Assembly (NCBI GenBank): GCA_023375785.1
Contig: SZWC01003601.1
Location: 79,723-121,776 of the forward strand
DNA: 42,054 bases
Reading direction: 5' to 3'
DNA from: Penium margaritaceum
Lineage: Eukaryota > Streptophyta > Zygnematophyceae > Desmidiales > Peniaceae
Under the pieces are notes generated by a model. It had not been told where the DNA came from, did no database searches, and saw nothing but the letters and a program-made list of their open reading frames with translations. Position numbers and translations under genes: made by a program. Positions 8,985-17,138 of this stretch are shown piece by piece; position 1 is the first letter of the stretch; each line of letters starts with the position of its first letter.

Positions 8985-11900
8985 CCTCGTGCGTCTCTTG
9001 CATCGTCGCCTTGGTCATGTCCACACCGATGCCATTCACAGTATGCTGCGTCTCCAGCCTGCTCTTGGCCTCTTGCCTTCTACCTTCCCTGCCCCTTGCC
9101 CTACTGATTGCCTTGACTGTGCGCAAGGGAAGATGCATCGCTCTCCTCTCTCTCCTTCTGAATCACAATCTACACATCCCCTGGATCGTGTTCATGCGGA
9201 TGTCATGGGGCCTTTGCCTCATGACCTCCTTGGTGACGTTGGTCGCTACGTCTTGTGTCTCACCGATGATTTTTCTCGCTTCCGCTGGGTGTTTGCTCTT
9301 CGTCAGAAGAGCGATGTCTGTTCTGTCATTGAGTCCTGGCTTGTTCAGGCCGAACGTGCCTGTCAGCGGTCGCTGCGTGTCTTCCGCAGCGACCGTGGTG
9401 GTGAATTCCTTGGTCCCACCGCTCGTCTTCTCGAGTCTCGTGGGGTGTGTCTGGAGACGTCGGCTCCTTACACACCCCAGCAGAACGGTGTCTCTGAGCG
9501 TTGGAACCGGACACTTGCCGACGGAGTCCGCACGCTTCTTTCTGATTCTGGTCTGCCGTCCCTCTTTGCCTTCGAAGCAATGTGCTACATGACGTGGGTC
9601 TGGAACCGTGTCCCACACGGCCCCCTTCCCCGCACTATCACACCCTTTGAGCGCTGGCATGGTCATCGGGCTGATCTTCGCCTAGCTCGGGTTTGGGGTA
9701 GCATTGCTTCTGTCTGGCTTCCGGAGGATCTTCGTGATGGGAAACTATCCCCTCGCGGTCATCTCTGCCCCTTTCTCGGCGTCTCCGCGCAGTCCAAGGC
9801 CTGGCGCTTTTGGGACCCTGTCCGTCAGCGGGTCGTCGAGTCTCGCGACGCCCTGTTCTTTGAGTCTGTCTTCCTTCGGGACCTCAGTCGTCTGTCGCCT
9901 GACTCCTCCCTCCTGCCTCTCTCTTGGCTGAGGGGGGATGTCGGTCCTGCCAGTCCAGCAGTCCCTGTCGGTCCTGCCAGTCCGGCAGTCCCTGTCGGTC
10001 CTTCCGGTCCGGCAGTTCCTATTGCCTCATCGCAGCTGTCACCCTTGTTGCAGTCCTCGTCGTTCGGACCTGTCTCTACCTACCCTGTGTCCTCTTCCTC
10101 TGACGTCTCGTCCCCGGCCACTGACTCTGCCCAGTCTGCCTCATCTCCCGCTGTCCCGTCCAGCCCGGTCACTTGTCCTGTTGCCCCTTCACCCGCGGTC
10201 TCTCCTGTCCAGGTGTCTGATCCGCCTCCGCACGTCCCTGCTGAATCTGCCCCTGTCTCACCCTTCGTCCGGGGTGGGCGTCTTCGTGCCTTACCCAACC
10301 GCTCTAACACCTTCACGACCTCGGCACGTCCTCACCTGTCTGAGCCTGCGTCTCAGCCACCTCACTCGACTGCTCTCCCCACCGGCATGGACGCACTGGG
10401 CTTGGCCACTGGGGTTGTCCATCCCAGTTCCGCCCTCGGCTACACGCTTCTTGCCTCTGAGCATGAGCAGGCCTTGGAGGCTGCAGTCTTGAGCAGCATT
10501 GCAGAGTGTCACGCCACATCTGTCACCACTGCCTTGCCCCCTGAGCCGACCACTGTGTGTCAAGCTCGTGCAGCCTCTGACGCGCAGCAGTGGGAGGCCG
10601 CAATGCATGACGAGCTCAAAGCCCTTGATGCTCATGCAGTCTATGAACTTGTCGATCTTCCGCCTCGGCGCAAAGCCATTGATGCCCGTTGGGTCTTTCG
10701 GCGCAAGTACAAGCCCAACGATGCACTCGACAAGTACAAGGCACGCCTCACGGCAAAGGGGTATTCCCAGGTCCCCGGCGTCGACTTCGATGAGACATTT
10801 GCGCCGGTTGGGCGGTACACCACTGCCAGAGCGCTGTTGAGTCTCGTGGCTCATCACGACTGGGAGTTAGAGCAGATGGATGTGAACAATGCATTCCTCC
10901 ACGGACGGTTGGACGAGGAGATCTATGTGGTGCAACCTCCTGGCTTCTCCGATGGAACTGACCGAGTGTGGCGACTGCGGAAGGCCCTCTATGGCCTAAA
11001 GCAGTCGCCACGGTGCTGGAACCAAGAGATCACGTTCACTCTTGAGAAAGGAGGTTACCGGTACAGTACGGTGGATCCGTCACTCTTTGTCAGTCCACCC
11101 TCTGTCCCGTTCGTCGCTGTCCTCGTCTATGTGGATGACCTGCTGATAGCATCGCCTAGTCAGGCGGCGGTCCAGTCAGTGAAGACGCTCTTACAATCCA
11201 CGTACAAGATGAAAGACTTGGGACCTGCTCGTGTCTTCTTGGGCATGGAGCTTGAGCGCGACCGTTCTCATCGCAGACTCCATGTCCACCAGGCTGCATA
11301 CGTTCGTAGCCTGGGGGAGCGCTTTGCCTCACTGCTAGAGTCCACACCCACTGTGTCCACTCCCATGACCCCAGCAGGTCAAAGGCTGCTGAAGACACTG
11401 GATGTGTCCATGCTGGGGGAGACAGTCGATGTGACTGACTATCTCCGCGTCATCGGGTCACTGATGTACCTGGCGACTACTACAAGGGCAGATGTCGCCT
11501 TCTCCGTGAACTTCCTAGCCCAGTTCTCCCAGGCTCCCCAAGCCCGACACATGGAGGCTGCGCTACGCATTGTCAGATACGCTCTCTCCACTGCACGCAC
11601 TGGGTTGTGCTATCGTGCACAACCATCCATTGTCGTGGACGGATACACGGACAGCGACTGGGCACATGACACCGACGCACGCAGCCGTACAGGTTACATC
11701 TTCCTCATTGGAGGAACCGCTGTGTCGTGGAAGAGTGGCGAGCAGGGCTGTGTGGCGCGCAGCTCAAGTGAGGCTGAGTATGTTGCTCTAGGTGCAGGCA
11801 CTTGCGAGAGTGTGTGGCTGTGTCGCTTGCTGCAGCAACTGCGCGTCCCCATTCGCTGCATCACTTTGCGCTGTGACAATCAAAGCACTAAGGCGATTGC

Positions 11901-12114
11901 TGAACATGATGGCATGCATCATACACGCACGAAGCACATCAATGTTGAACATCATTTTGTGCGTGAGCGCATTGCTGCAGGTGATGTCCAGATCGTCTGG
12001 GTCGATACACGACAGCAGCGAGCTGATTTTCTGACGAAGGCACTCAGCAGCAACGTCTTCAAGGCGGCTGTGCATGCAGTTGGGCTGTTGTGTCCACGTG
12101 GTGGTCCTGGTTGA
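8932..12114 (+). CDS. Copia-1 pol: integrase, reverse transcriptase, RNase H
   Basis: About 1060 codons without a stop, ending TGA at 12112. Order: GAG-pre-integrase zinc motif (HRRLGHVHTDAIH then CLDCAQGK), integrase core with catalytic Asp codons at 9199 (HADVMG) and 9391 (SDRGGEF) and Glu at 9496 (VSERWNR), then TPQQNG and the copia motif YMTWVWNRVPHG, a Pro/Ser/Val-rich linker (~9930-10400) with a short VGPASPAVP tandem repeat, RT from WVFRRKYKPN through QMDVNNAFLHG and LYGLKQSPRCWNQEI to the YVDD box at 11128, and RNase H from DGYTDSDW to KHINVEHHFV and RADFLTKAL. All key residues are present. It joins gag-protease through the C9 frame change. Expected products are the enzymes that copy the RNA to cDNA and integrate it. 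Confidence 0.95.
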   Translation, partial: TPAVGVALAHVAPSLAPDLVRLLHRRLGHVHTDAIHSMLRLQPALGLLPSTFPAPCPTDCLDCAQGKMHRSPLSPSESQSTHPLDRVHADVMGPLPHDLLGDVGRYVLCLTDDFSRFRWVFALRQKSDVCSVIESWLVQAERACQRSLRVFRSDRGGEFLGPTARLLESRGVCLETSAPYTPQQNGVSERWNRTLADGVRTLLSDSGLPSLFAFEAMCYMTWVWNRVPHGPLPRTITPFERWHGHRADLRLARVWGSIASVWLPEDLRDGKLSPRGHLCPFLGVSAQSKAWRFWDPVRQRVVESRDALFFESVFLRDLSRLSPDSSLLPLSWLRGDVGPASPAVPVGPASPAVPVGPSGPAVPIASSQLSPLLQSSSFGPVSTYPVSSSSDVSSPATDSAQSASSPAVPSSPVTCPVAPSPAVSPVQVSDPPPHVPAESAPVSPFVRGGRLRALPNRSNTFTTSARPHLSEPASQPPHSTALPTGMDALGLATGVVHPSSALGYTLLASEHEQALEAAVLSSIAECHATSVTTALPPEPTTVCQARAASDAQQWEAAMHDELKALDAHAVYELVDLPPRRKAIDARWVFRRKYKPNDALDKYKARLTAKGYSQVPGVDFDETFAPVGRYTTARALLSLVAHHDWELEQMDVNNAFLHGRLDEEIYVVQPPGFSDGTDRVWRLRKALYGLKQSPRCWNQEITFTLEKGGYRYSTVDPSLFVSPPSVPFVAVLVYVDDLLIASPSQAAVQSVKTLLQSTYKMKDLGPARVFLGMELERDRSHRRLHVHQAAYVRSLGERFASLLESTPTVSTPMTPAGQRLLKTLDVSMLGETVDVTDYLRVIGSLMYLATTTRADVAFSVNFLAQFSQAPQARHMEAALRIVRYALSTARTGLCYRAQPSIVVDGYTDSDWAHDTDARSRTGYIFLIGGTAVSWKSGEQGCVARSSSEAEYVALGAGTCESVWLCRLLQQLRVPIRCITLRCDNQSTKAIAEHDGMHHTRTKHINVEHHFVRERIAAGDVQIVWVDTRQQRADFLTKALSSNVFKAAVHAVGLLCPRGGPG

Positions 12115-12207
12115 ATGGTTGTGGCTAGTGCTCGTACAATTGTCTGTCACTCCTTGTGACACCCTTTTGTGATTGTGCGCTCCTGTCACTGTGCGTCGGC
12201 TGTGAGT

Positions 12208-12217
12208 CATGGGGGAG
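12208..12217 (+). promoter_or_regulatory. Polypurine tract, copia-1
   Basis: CATGGGGGAG sits directly before the 3' LTR start TGTTGG; it primes plus-strand DNA synthesis. The same junction recurs in four other copia-derived loci in this window. Confidence 0.9.
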
Positions 12218-12749
12218 TGTTGGTATGTGTCCCACAGATGTGTTGTGACTTCTGGCCTCGCTACACACTCACCGCACTGATGCAGGTGATTAATGTTGGA
12301 GTGACACCGGCGCTGACGTCACCGCCCGCGTGATACCGGATCACAAGAAGGCAGTCAGAACCCTTGTGACTGGCTTCAGGGTTACCTCTAACACAGGAAT
12401 TTTCCACTTGCATTGTGTTGACACTAGGATTCCTAGTGTATGACGGGGGTGTGTGTCCGGGTTGTCTTCCCAGATTTGCTAGGTTGTATGCGTGCAGACA
12501 ATTATGTGGGTGAGGTCCCAGGTTCGAGGCTCACTAGGCGGGGGTGCGAGCGAGGGTGGGCTCGCCGTTCGCCCGCTCGTCACCCCGCCACCTGCTCCGC
12601 TGCATCTAATACCTCCGTCTCTTGTTACTCACTTTATACGCGTTTCTTCGCTAGTCAAGCATTCCCTTTTCATGGCGTCTAGTGCCTCGCTTGCTACGTG
12701 ATGCACCACTTCCCTCGCTCTCCCCCCTAACCAGGTTCTTCTCCCCTCA
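12218..12749 (+). repeat. Copia-1 3' LTR
   Basis: About 532 bp, TGTTGG to CTCA, direct repeat of 4172-4640. It keeps the 63 bp missing from the 5' copy, including a TATA-like TTTATAC near 12633 that probably drives transcription. Confidence 0.9.
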
Positions 12750-12754
12750 CCTAC
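12750..12754. repeat. Target-site duplication CCTAC, right copy of copia-1
   Basis: Matches 4167-4171 at the other end of the element. Confidence 0.75.
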
Positions 12755-12779
12755 ATCAGTGTGGTGAGCGTGCAACGAG

Positions 12780-12895
12780 GCCCAAGGTCACCACATGTTT
12801 GTGACACACAAACCAACACGGCGGCCCGCTGGTGGTTTCTCACACGCCGGAAGAAGCGTTTTATTTGGTCCCGTAGGATCAGCAACTTGGCATCA
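12780..12895 (-). repeat. Inverted LTR fragment, relative of the solo LTR
   Basis: Read on the minus strand it contains TTGCTGATCCTACGG, then GTGTGAGAAACC and a TGTTGGTTTGTGTG segment. The first two blocks match the core of the solo LTR (13258-13312) and of the LTR at 41364. It is a partial, diverged LTR in the opposite orientation, without a coding region. Confidence 0.55.
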
Positions 12896-12946
12896 CCAAG
12901 AAATTACGTATCTAAGCATGCATGACTAAAAAAAATAGTGAACCAC

Positions 12947-13475
12947 TGTTTGTTGTGACACACGCAATTCACCTCGTCTCCGCTCACTCACACACACGTT
13001 CACTGCAGGTGACTGAACATCTTTGAAGCTGTGGTCCAAGCAGTGCTGGCGCTTCTGCCGGATGCAAGACAAACGTGACCTCAGCCGTGCTCAAGCCCTA
13101 CCATGGAGACACCTTGCAGCATTTTGGTTATGAGCCACAGGATGGCCGAAACATGAGAGATTACTTGAGAGTTGCATGCACCACATACGCTCGTGGTCGA
13201 TGTGGATTCTGGTTTCTTGTGCTTTGCATGCTGTGCTGGTTGTGTAGTTCTTGCCCGGGTTGCTGATCCTACGGAGCCACACGCTCAGTCGCTCTGAGGT
13301 GTGAGAAACCGCGGCAGCTTTTAAGCTGACCGGTCTGGTTCGACCCCGGGGTGGCGGCCGGACCCCACTTCGAGCCTCTCGAGTGGGTGGCCCGGTCAAC
13401 CGTGTGCTAAGAGCTTGCTAGCTCGTTACTCTCGTTACTTGTTCTCTTGTTCTCCTAAAAACTGAGTGTTCTTGC
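12947..13475 (+). repeat. Solo LTR of a copia family
   Basis: Diverged homologue of the LTR at 41364: both start TGTT(T/G)GTTGTG and share CACATACGCT(C/T)GTGG, GTTGCTGATC, GAGGTGTGAGAAA and GGTGGCCCGGTCAAC. No PBS follows and no internal region adjoins. ACCAC occurs just before (12942-12946) and just after (13476-13480), a likely target duplication, as expected after LTR-LTR recombination removed the body. The 3' boundary is approximate. Confidence 0.7.
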
Positions 13476-13480
13476 ACCAC

Positions 13481-14276
13481 CCTCTCACCTCGTCCCGCAA
13501 TGGATGCTACTTGGTCCTAGGCTACGTGCCTGAGGGTGTGAAGCAGCCTCTTGCTGCCACCTACAACCACGTTGGCCCATAAGCGTCTGTGGACGCAGGC
13601 AGCACGTTGGGGCAGCAGCGTTGTTGACGCAGTGTGCGGGCTTCCACGCTCGTTGCTTAGTCTGCTGTCCCCTCAGTCTGCCGCTCTAGAGTCTAAGTCT
13701 GGATGCTGTGGGTTTGTTACTCAGAAAAACGTGCGCCAGTGTTAGCGCCAGGAAGCAGCTGAAAAACTGATTAGGAGTGAAGAATGAACAACAATGGGAG
13801 AACCCTCCAAGTTCTAGCTCCCCCCAACTCTGTAGAGCTTGTTACTCAGCTAACCAGCCAATCAGAAAATCGACTTAGACATATTTTCTGGCAGGCAGGG
13901 TTTTCTCGGTGAGCCCTGCCAGATGGACGACAGTCCAAAACCTGGGCGTCATCCGTTTTGCCTGAAAACTGGACCATTCCATAACACCAACGCTGCGAAC
14001 ACAGTCATGTGGTCCGAAACAACTAGAAAAATAACAGCAAAGAGTTATGGCTGCCCGAACCCATGCAGTGCCTACGATATTCCATGGTGCCAAACAGTGC
14101 CACGCATCATGAGACATGGACCCTAAGCAGACCATGACACTGCAGACGCAATACTACAGTCAGATGCAGCACTGAACGCATGCAGACAGCATATGCGTTC
14201 GCAGTGACAGCCGGCGGCCCGACCGCCGAGGAGGCCTGCCGATGGAGCTGAGCACGTTGCTGCAGGGAGGAGGCTC
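13481..14276. other. Unassigned region between solo LTR and next element
   Basis: No coding frame with recognisable content. Part of it next to 14276 is probably the far portion of the minus-strand LTR that continues at 21471, since the 14282 element is inserted there. Nothing else was identified. Confidence 0.4.
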
Positions 14277-14281
14277 CAGCG
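14277..14281. repeat. Target-site duplication CAGCG, left copy
   Basis: CAGCG directly precedes TGTTGG at 14282 and is repeated at 21471-21475 right after the terminal CCAATT of the 3' LTR. Confidence 0.85.
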
Positions 14282-14704
14282 TGTTGGTTTGTGTGGCTTC
14301 CACCCGTCACGACCGACACTGCTAGTCTACCGATATACCCACATCCGGGGTATATGGTGGAGGAGAGCGTGACGACACGACAGGCCTTCGGGGTGTCTCG
14401 ATACTTCTCCAACACGTACGACAGCGCCGACGAGACGCGGTCGATGCGTTCCGGTAGCCCTGTGGGCTTGTCGGGAGCTAGGAGAGTTTTCTCGGTGGGT
14501 TGAGACCCGCGCACCCGGTGGACGATACCGGTGCGACGAGGAGACCCGGTGGCTGTTGTGGGGCTTCCGATGTTCGGAAAGCCGTCTGTGATGTCTGGAC
14601 GTTGATTCCGAGATTTGTTTGGCACTGCTCATATTTTCTCGGTGGTCGAGACCCGGGCACTCGGAGAGCTGTTCCGGTGCCTCGAGGAGACCACCTTTGT
14701 TGCT

Positions 14705-14868
14705 NNNNNNNNNNNNNNNNNNNNNNNNNNNNNNNNNNNNNNNNNNNNNNNNNNNNNNNNNNNNNNNNNNNNNNNNNNNNNNNNNNNNNNNNNNNNNNNN
14801 NNNNNNNNNNNNNNNNNNNNNNNNNNNNNNNNNNNNNNNNNNNNNNNNNNNNNNNNNNNNNNNNNNNN
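14705..14868. other. 164-N assembly gap
   Basis: Run of unknown bases flanked by identical-length 155-bp copies; the gap size is probably an estimate and the duplication artefactual. Confidence 0.95.
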
Positions 14869-15112
14869 TGGCTGTTGTGGGGCTTCCGATGTTCGGAAAG
14901 CCGTCTGTGATGTCTGGACGTTGATTCCGAGATTTGTTTGGCACTGCTCATATTTTCTCGGTGGTCGAGACCCGGGCACTCGGAGAGCTGTTCCGGTGCC
15001 TCGAGGAGACCACCTTTATTGCTGTCATCGTATATGCAGTGTGTTCTCCCTGTTGACTCATTTGGGTTGAGCAAGGGTGACGGGGCCCGGTGCGGTTAGC
15101 TGCCGGTGCCCC

Positions 15113-15120
15113 TATATAAG
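15113..15120 (+). promoter_or_regulatory. TATA box of the gag-only element LTR
   Basis: TATATAAG in the 5' LTR, ~155 bp before the LTR end, in a GC-rich context. It predicts transcription starting near 15145, so the hairpins at 14497 and 14641 lie in U3 and enter the RNA only at its 3' end. The 3' LTR copy reads TATGTAAG near 21314. Confidence 0.75.
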
Positions 15121-15268
15121 CCCGCTAGGGGCTCATTTGTAAACTCTCCTTGTTCTTTATATTCAGCGTTCCAGACTTAGCCAAATTCTTGCTGTCTTGC
15201 ATCGCACACACACAGAGCTCATGTTCGTTTTTGCATGGGCCTGCATGCCCTAAAAATTATTTCCAATT

Positions 15269-15280
15269 TGGTATCAGAGC
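15269..15280 (+). promoter_or_regulatory. Primer-binding site, gag-only element
   Basis: TGGTATCAGAGC immediately after the LTR, identical to the copia-1 PBS. A shared primer is consistent with parasitism on copia machinery. Confidence 0.92.
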
Positions 15281-15419
15281 ACAGGGGGACGTGTGATCAA
15301 CAGAAGCAGCAACAGTGGGCGGAACGCAAAGAGAACGCGCCACGTGGCGCCACGCCGGCAGCAGCGTGAGGGAGCGCGAAACGACTGCAAGTCAACGCCA
15401 CAGGGGCGGTGAGCCACGA

Positions 15420-16010
15420 AAAGGAGCAATAGCGACTGCGGCAGCAACAGCAAAAGCAACAGCAGCAGCAGCCACTGCAGCAGCGTCGGCAGCAGCAGCA
15501 ACAGAGTGCAGCAGCAGCAACAGAGTGCAGCAGCAGCAGCAGCAGAGTGCAGCAGCAGCAGTAGCGGTGAAAGCAGCTGCAGCAGCGCATCCTTGCAGCA
15601 GTAGCGTGAGTAGCAGCAACATATAGCAGCAGCAGCAGCAGCTACTGCAGTAGCGGCGACAGCAGCAGCAGCGTGTAGTAGCGACGGCAGCAGCAACAGC
15701 GTGCAGCAGCAACAGCCGCGGCGGCAGCAGCAAGCAGCATCAACAGCTACTACGCAGAGCAGCAACAGCATCATATAGCAGCAGCAGCAGCAGCTACTGC
15801 AGCAGCGGCGGCAGCAGAAGCAGCGTGCAGCAGCAGCAGCTACGGCGGCAGCAGCAAGCAGCAGCAGCAGGTGCTGCGCACAGCAGCAGCAGCAGCAGAA
15901 GCAGCAGCAGCAGAAGCAGCAGCAGCAGAAGAAGCAGCAGCAGCAGCAGCAACCGCAGTAGCTGCACCTACCGCTGCAGCTGCTGCTGCCGCTGCGAGGA
16001 GGGCCTCGCA
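15420..16010 (+). repeat. CAG/GCAGCA-rich leader of the gag-only element
   Basis: About 600 bp of imperfect CAG, CAA and GCA triplets with short pure runs. It keeps several frames open on both strands, so the ORFs here (polyQ, polyA, polyS, polyL) are not taken as genes. Confidence 0.85.
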
Positions 16011-16345
16011 GCCCTCCTCTGAGGGGGGGGCCCTCTGAGGGGGCCTGTCGGCCCCGTTCGCCCCCCCCCCTCTTCTTCCCCTTCTCAACGGGGCCCTGGG
16101 AGGGCCCCGCGGAGCCCCTCCGAGGGGCCCTTCAGAGGGGGCCCGTCGGCCCCGTGGGTCCCCTCAGCCCCGTCGGCCGACTGACAAAGGGGCCGGGTCA
16201 GAGGGGCGGACAGGACCCCCCCCCTCGCTCCCTCCTCCCCCCCACACCCACTCGCTCACTCGCTCGCAAAGCGAGCGAGCGAGCGAGCGTGCACGGGAGG
16301 GAGGGCCGGACAAGCCGGACACACCCCCCCCTTTATTTTCTCCGT
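16010..16345 (+). other. GC-rich G-run/C-run block, highly structured leader
   Basis: Alternating runs of G and C (GAGGGGGGGGCCC, CCCCCCCCCTC and others) with many complementary partners, then a perfect stem CGCTCGC-AAA-GCGAGCG near 16261. No coding content. The position between PBS and gag is where retroelement RNAs often carry dimerisation or packaging structures; that role is inference only. Confidence 0.6.
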
Positions 16346-17138
16346 TCGCCCACCTTACGGGCAATCGAGAAAAGGGGGGGGTAAGTAATAAAAAATACGA
16401 AGAGGGGTACGCCTGAATGCGAGTGAAAAAAAAGAGAGAAAAATCAACCACAAAAAAAAGGCGAGGGCCTAAGGCGAGCAGAGGGGAGACGTAGAAAAAA
16501 AGGGGTGAAGGGTGAGGGCAAAAGGAAAAAAAAGAGGGGGGTGGCCGTGGGCAAGAAAAGAAAAAACAGAAAAAAAGGATAATCTTTCAACTACCACCAC
16601 CGCAGTAGCAGCAGCTTTCATAGCTGCAATAGCAGCATCAGGCGGTGGCATGTCGACGAATACTTTGTGCGGCGGCTGCGCGAGAGCTTGCACTTTCGCC
16701 TTCAGAGCCGACAGCGGACTGTCGTCAGCAGCGATCTCCGCTTCGAGACGCGTCGTGGACCGGCGTCTTCCTGGGGCCCGTGGATTGGTGCGCGCACTTC
16801 ACCCCGTAGGATCGACGACGGATTCGAGTCTTACCATCTCCGAGGGCTGGGTCGTCTACCGCTTGGAGCAGCAGCCGCACCTGCAGCCGCCACCCCTTCT
16901 CGTCTTGGAGCAGCCTTCGCTCCATTAGTGGCAGCAGCATTAGTGGCCGCAGTTAGTCAGACTGTAGTCTCCGGGCGGGCTGTGGCAGTGCAGCTCTTCC
17001 CGTCTGGTCACGTTTGCTGACCTGGACGGCGTGACCTCCAGGAGTAACAGTTCCTACTGGCCTCATTCTCTCCCGTGGCTTGGTGTTTACCACCGGGAGT
17101 AGGTGCCCTCGGTACCTATCCATCGTCCATCGCACGAG

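Larger units (their letters stand above)
4172..12749 (+). mobile_element. Copia-1: near-intact Ty1/copia LTR retrotransposon
   Basis: About 8.6 kb, bounded by direct LTRs starting TGTTGG, with PBS at 4641, PPT at 12208 and a 5-bp duplication CCTAC on both sides (4167-4171 and 12750-12754). The coding order gag, protease, integrase, RT, RNase H defines the copia superfamily. LTRs differ by only about six substitutions over the comparable ~390 bp, so the insertion is young. The 5' leader of ~1.8 kb is unusually long and holds an extra Ala-rich ORF. The only visible lesion in gag-pol is a one-base shift in a C9 run. Assembly defects (N at 4559 and 6947) shorten the 5' LTR and duplicate part of gag. 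Confidence 0.93.
14282..15268 (+). repeat. 5' LTR of the gag-only element (gap-expanded)
   Basis: Starts TGTTGGTTTGTGTGGC and ends TTCCAATT directly against the PBS. The real length is probably ~660 bp: 14550-14704 and 14869-15023 are the same 155 bp repeated on either side of a 164-N gap, while the 3' LTR has one copy. The U3 part carries two hairpins of the array family (14497-14547 and 14641-14695). Confidence 0.88.

Noticed and set aside
9930..10020. VGPASPAVP repeats in copia-1 pol as a separate functional repeat
   Set aside because: Short low-complexity linker between integrase and RT, common in copia polyproteins.
13331..13345. tRNA-like B box GGTTCGACCCC in the solo LTR (and GGTTCGAGGCT in the copia-1 LTR)
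   Set aside because: No matching A box or cloverleaf; flanking bases do not form a T-stem. Probably chance in GC-rich LTRs.
15274..16088. PolyQ, polyA, polyL and polyC ORFs on both strands in CAG-rich DNA
   Set aside because: CAG repeats keep all frames open; no other coding signal.
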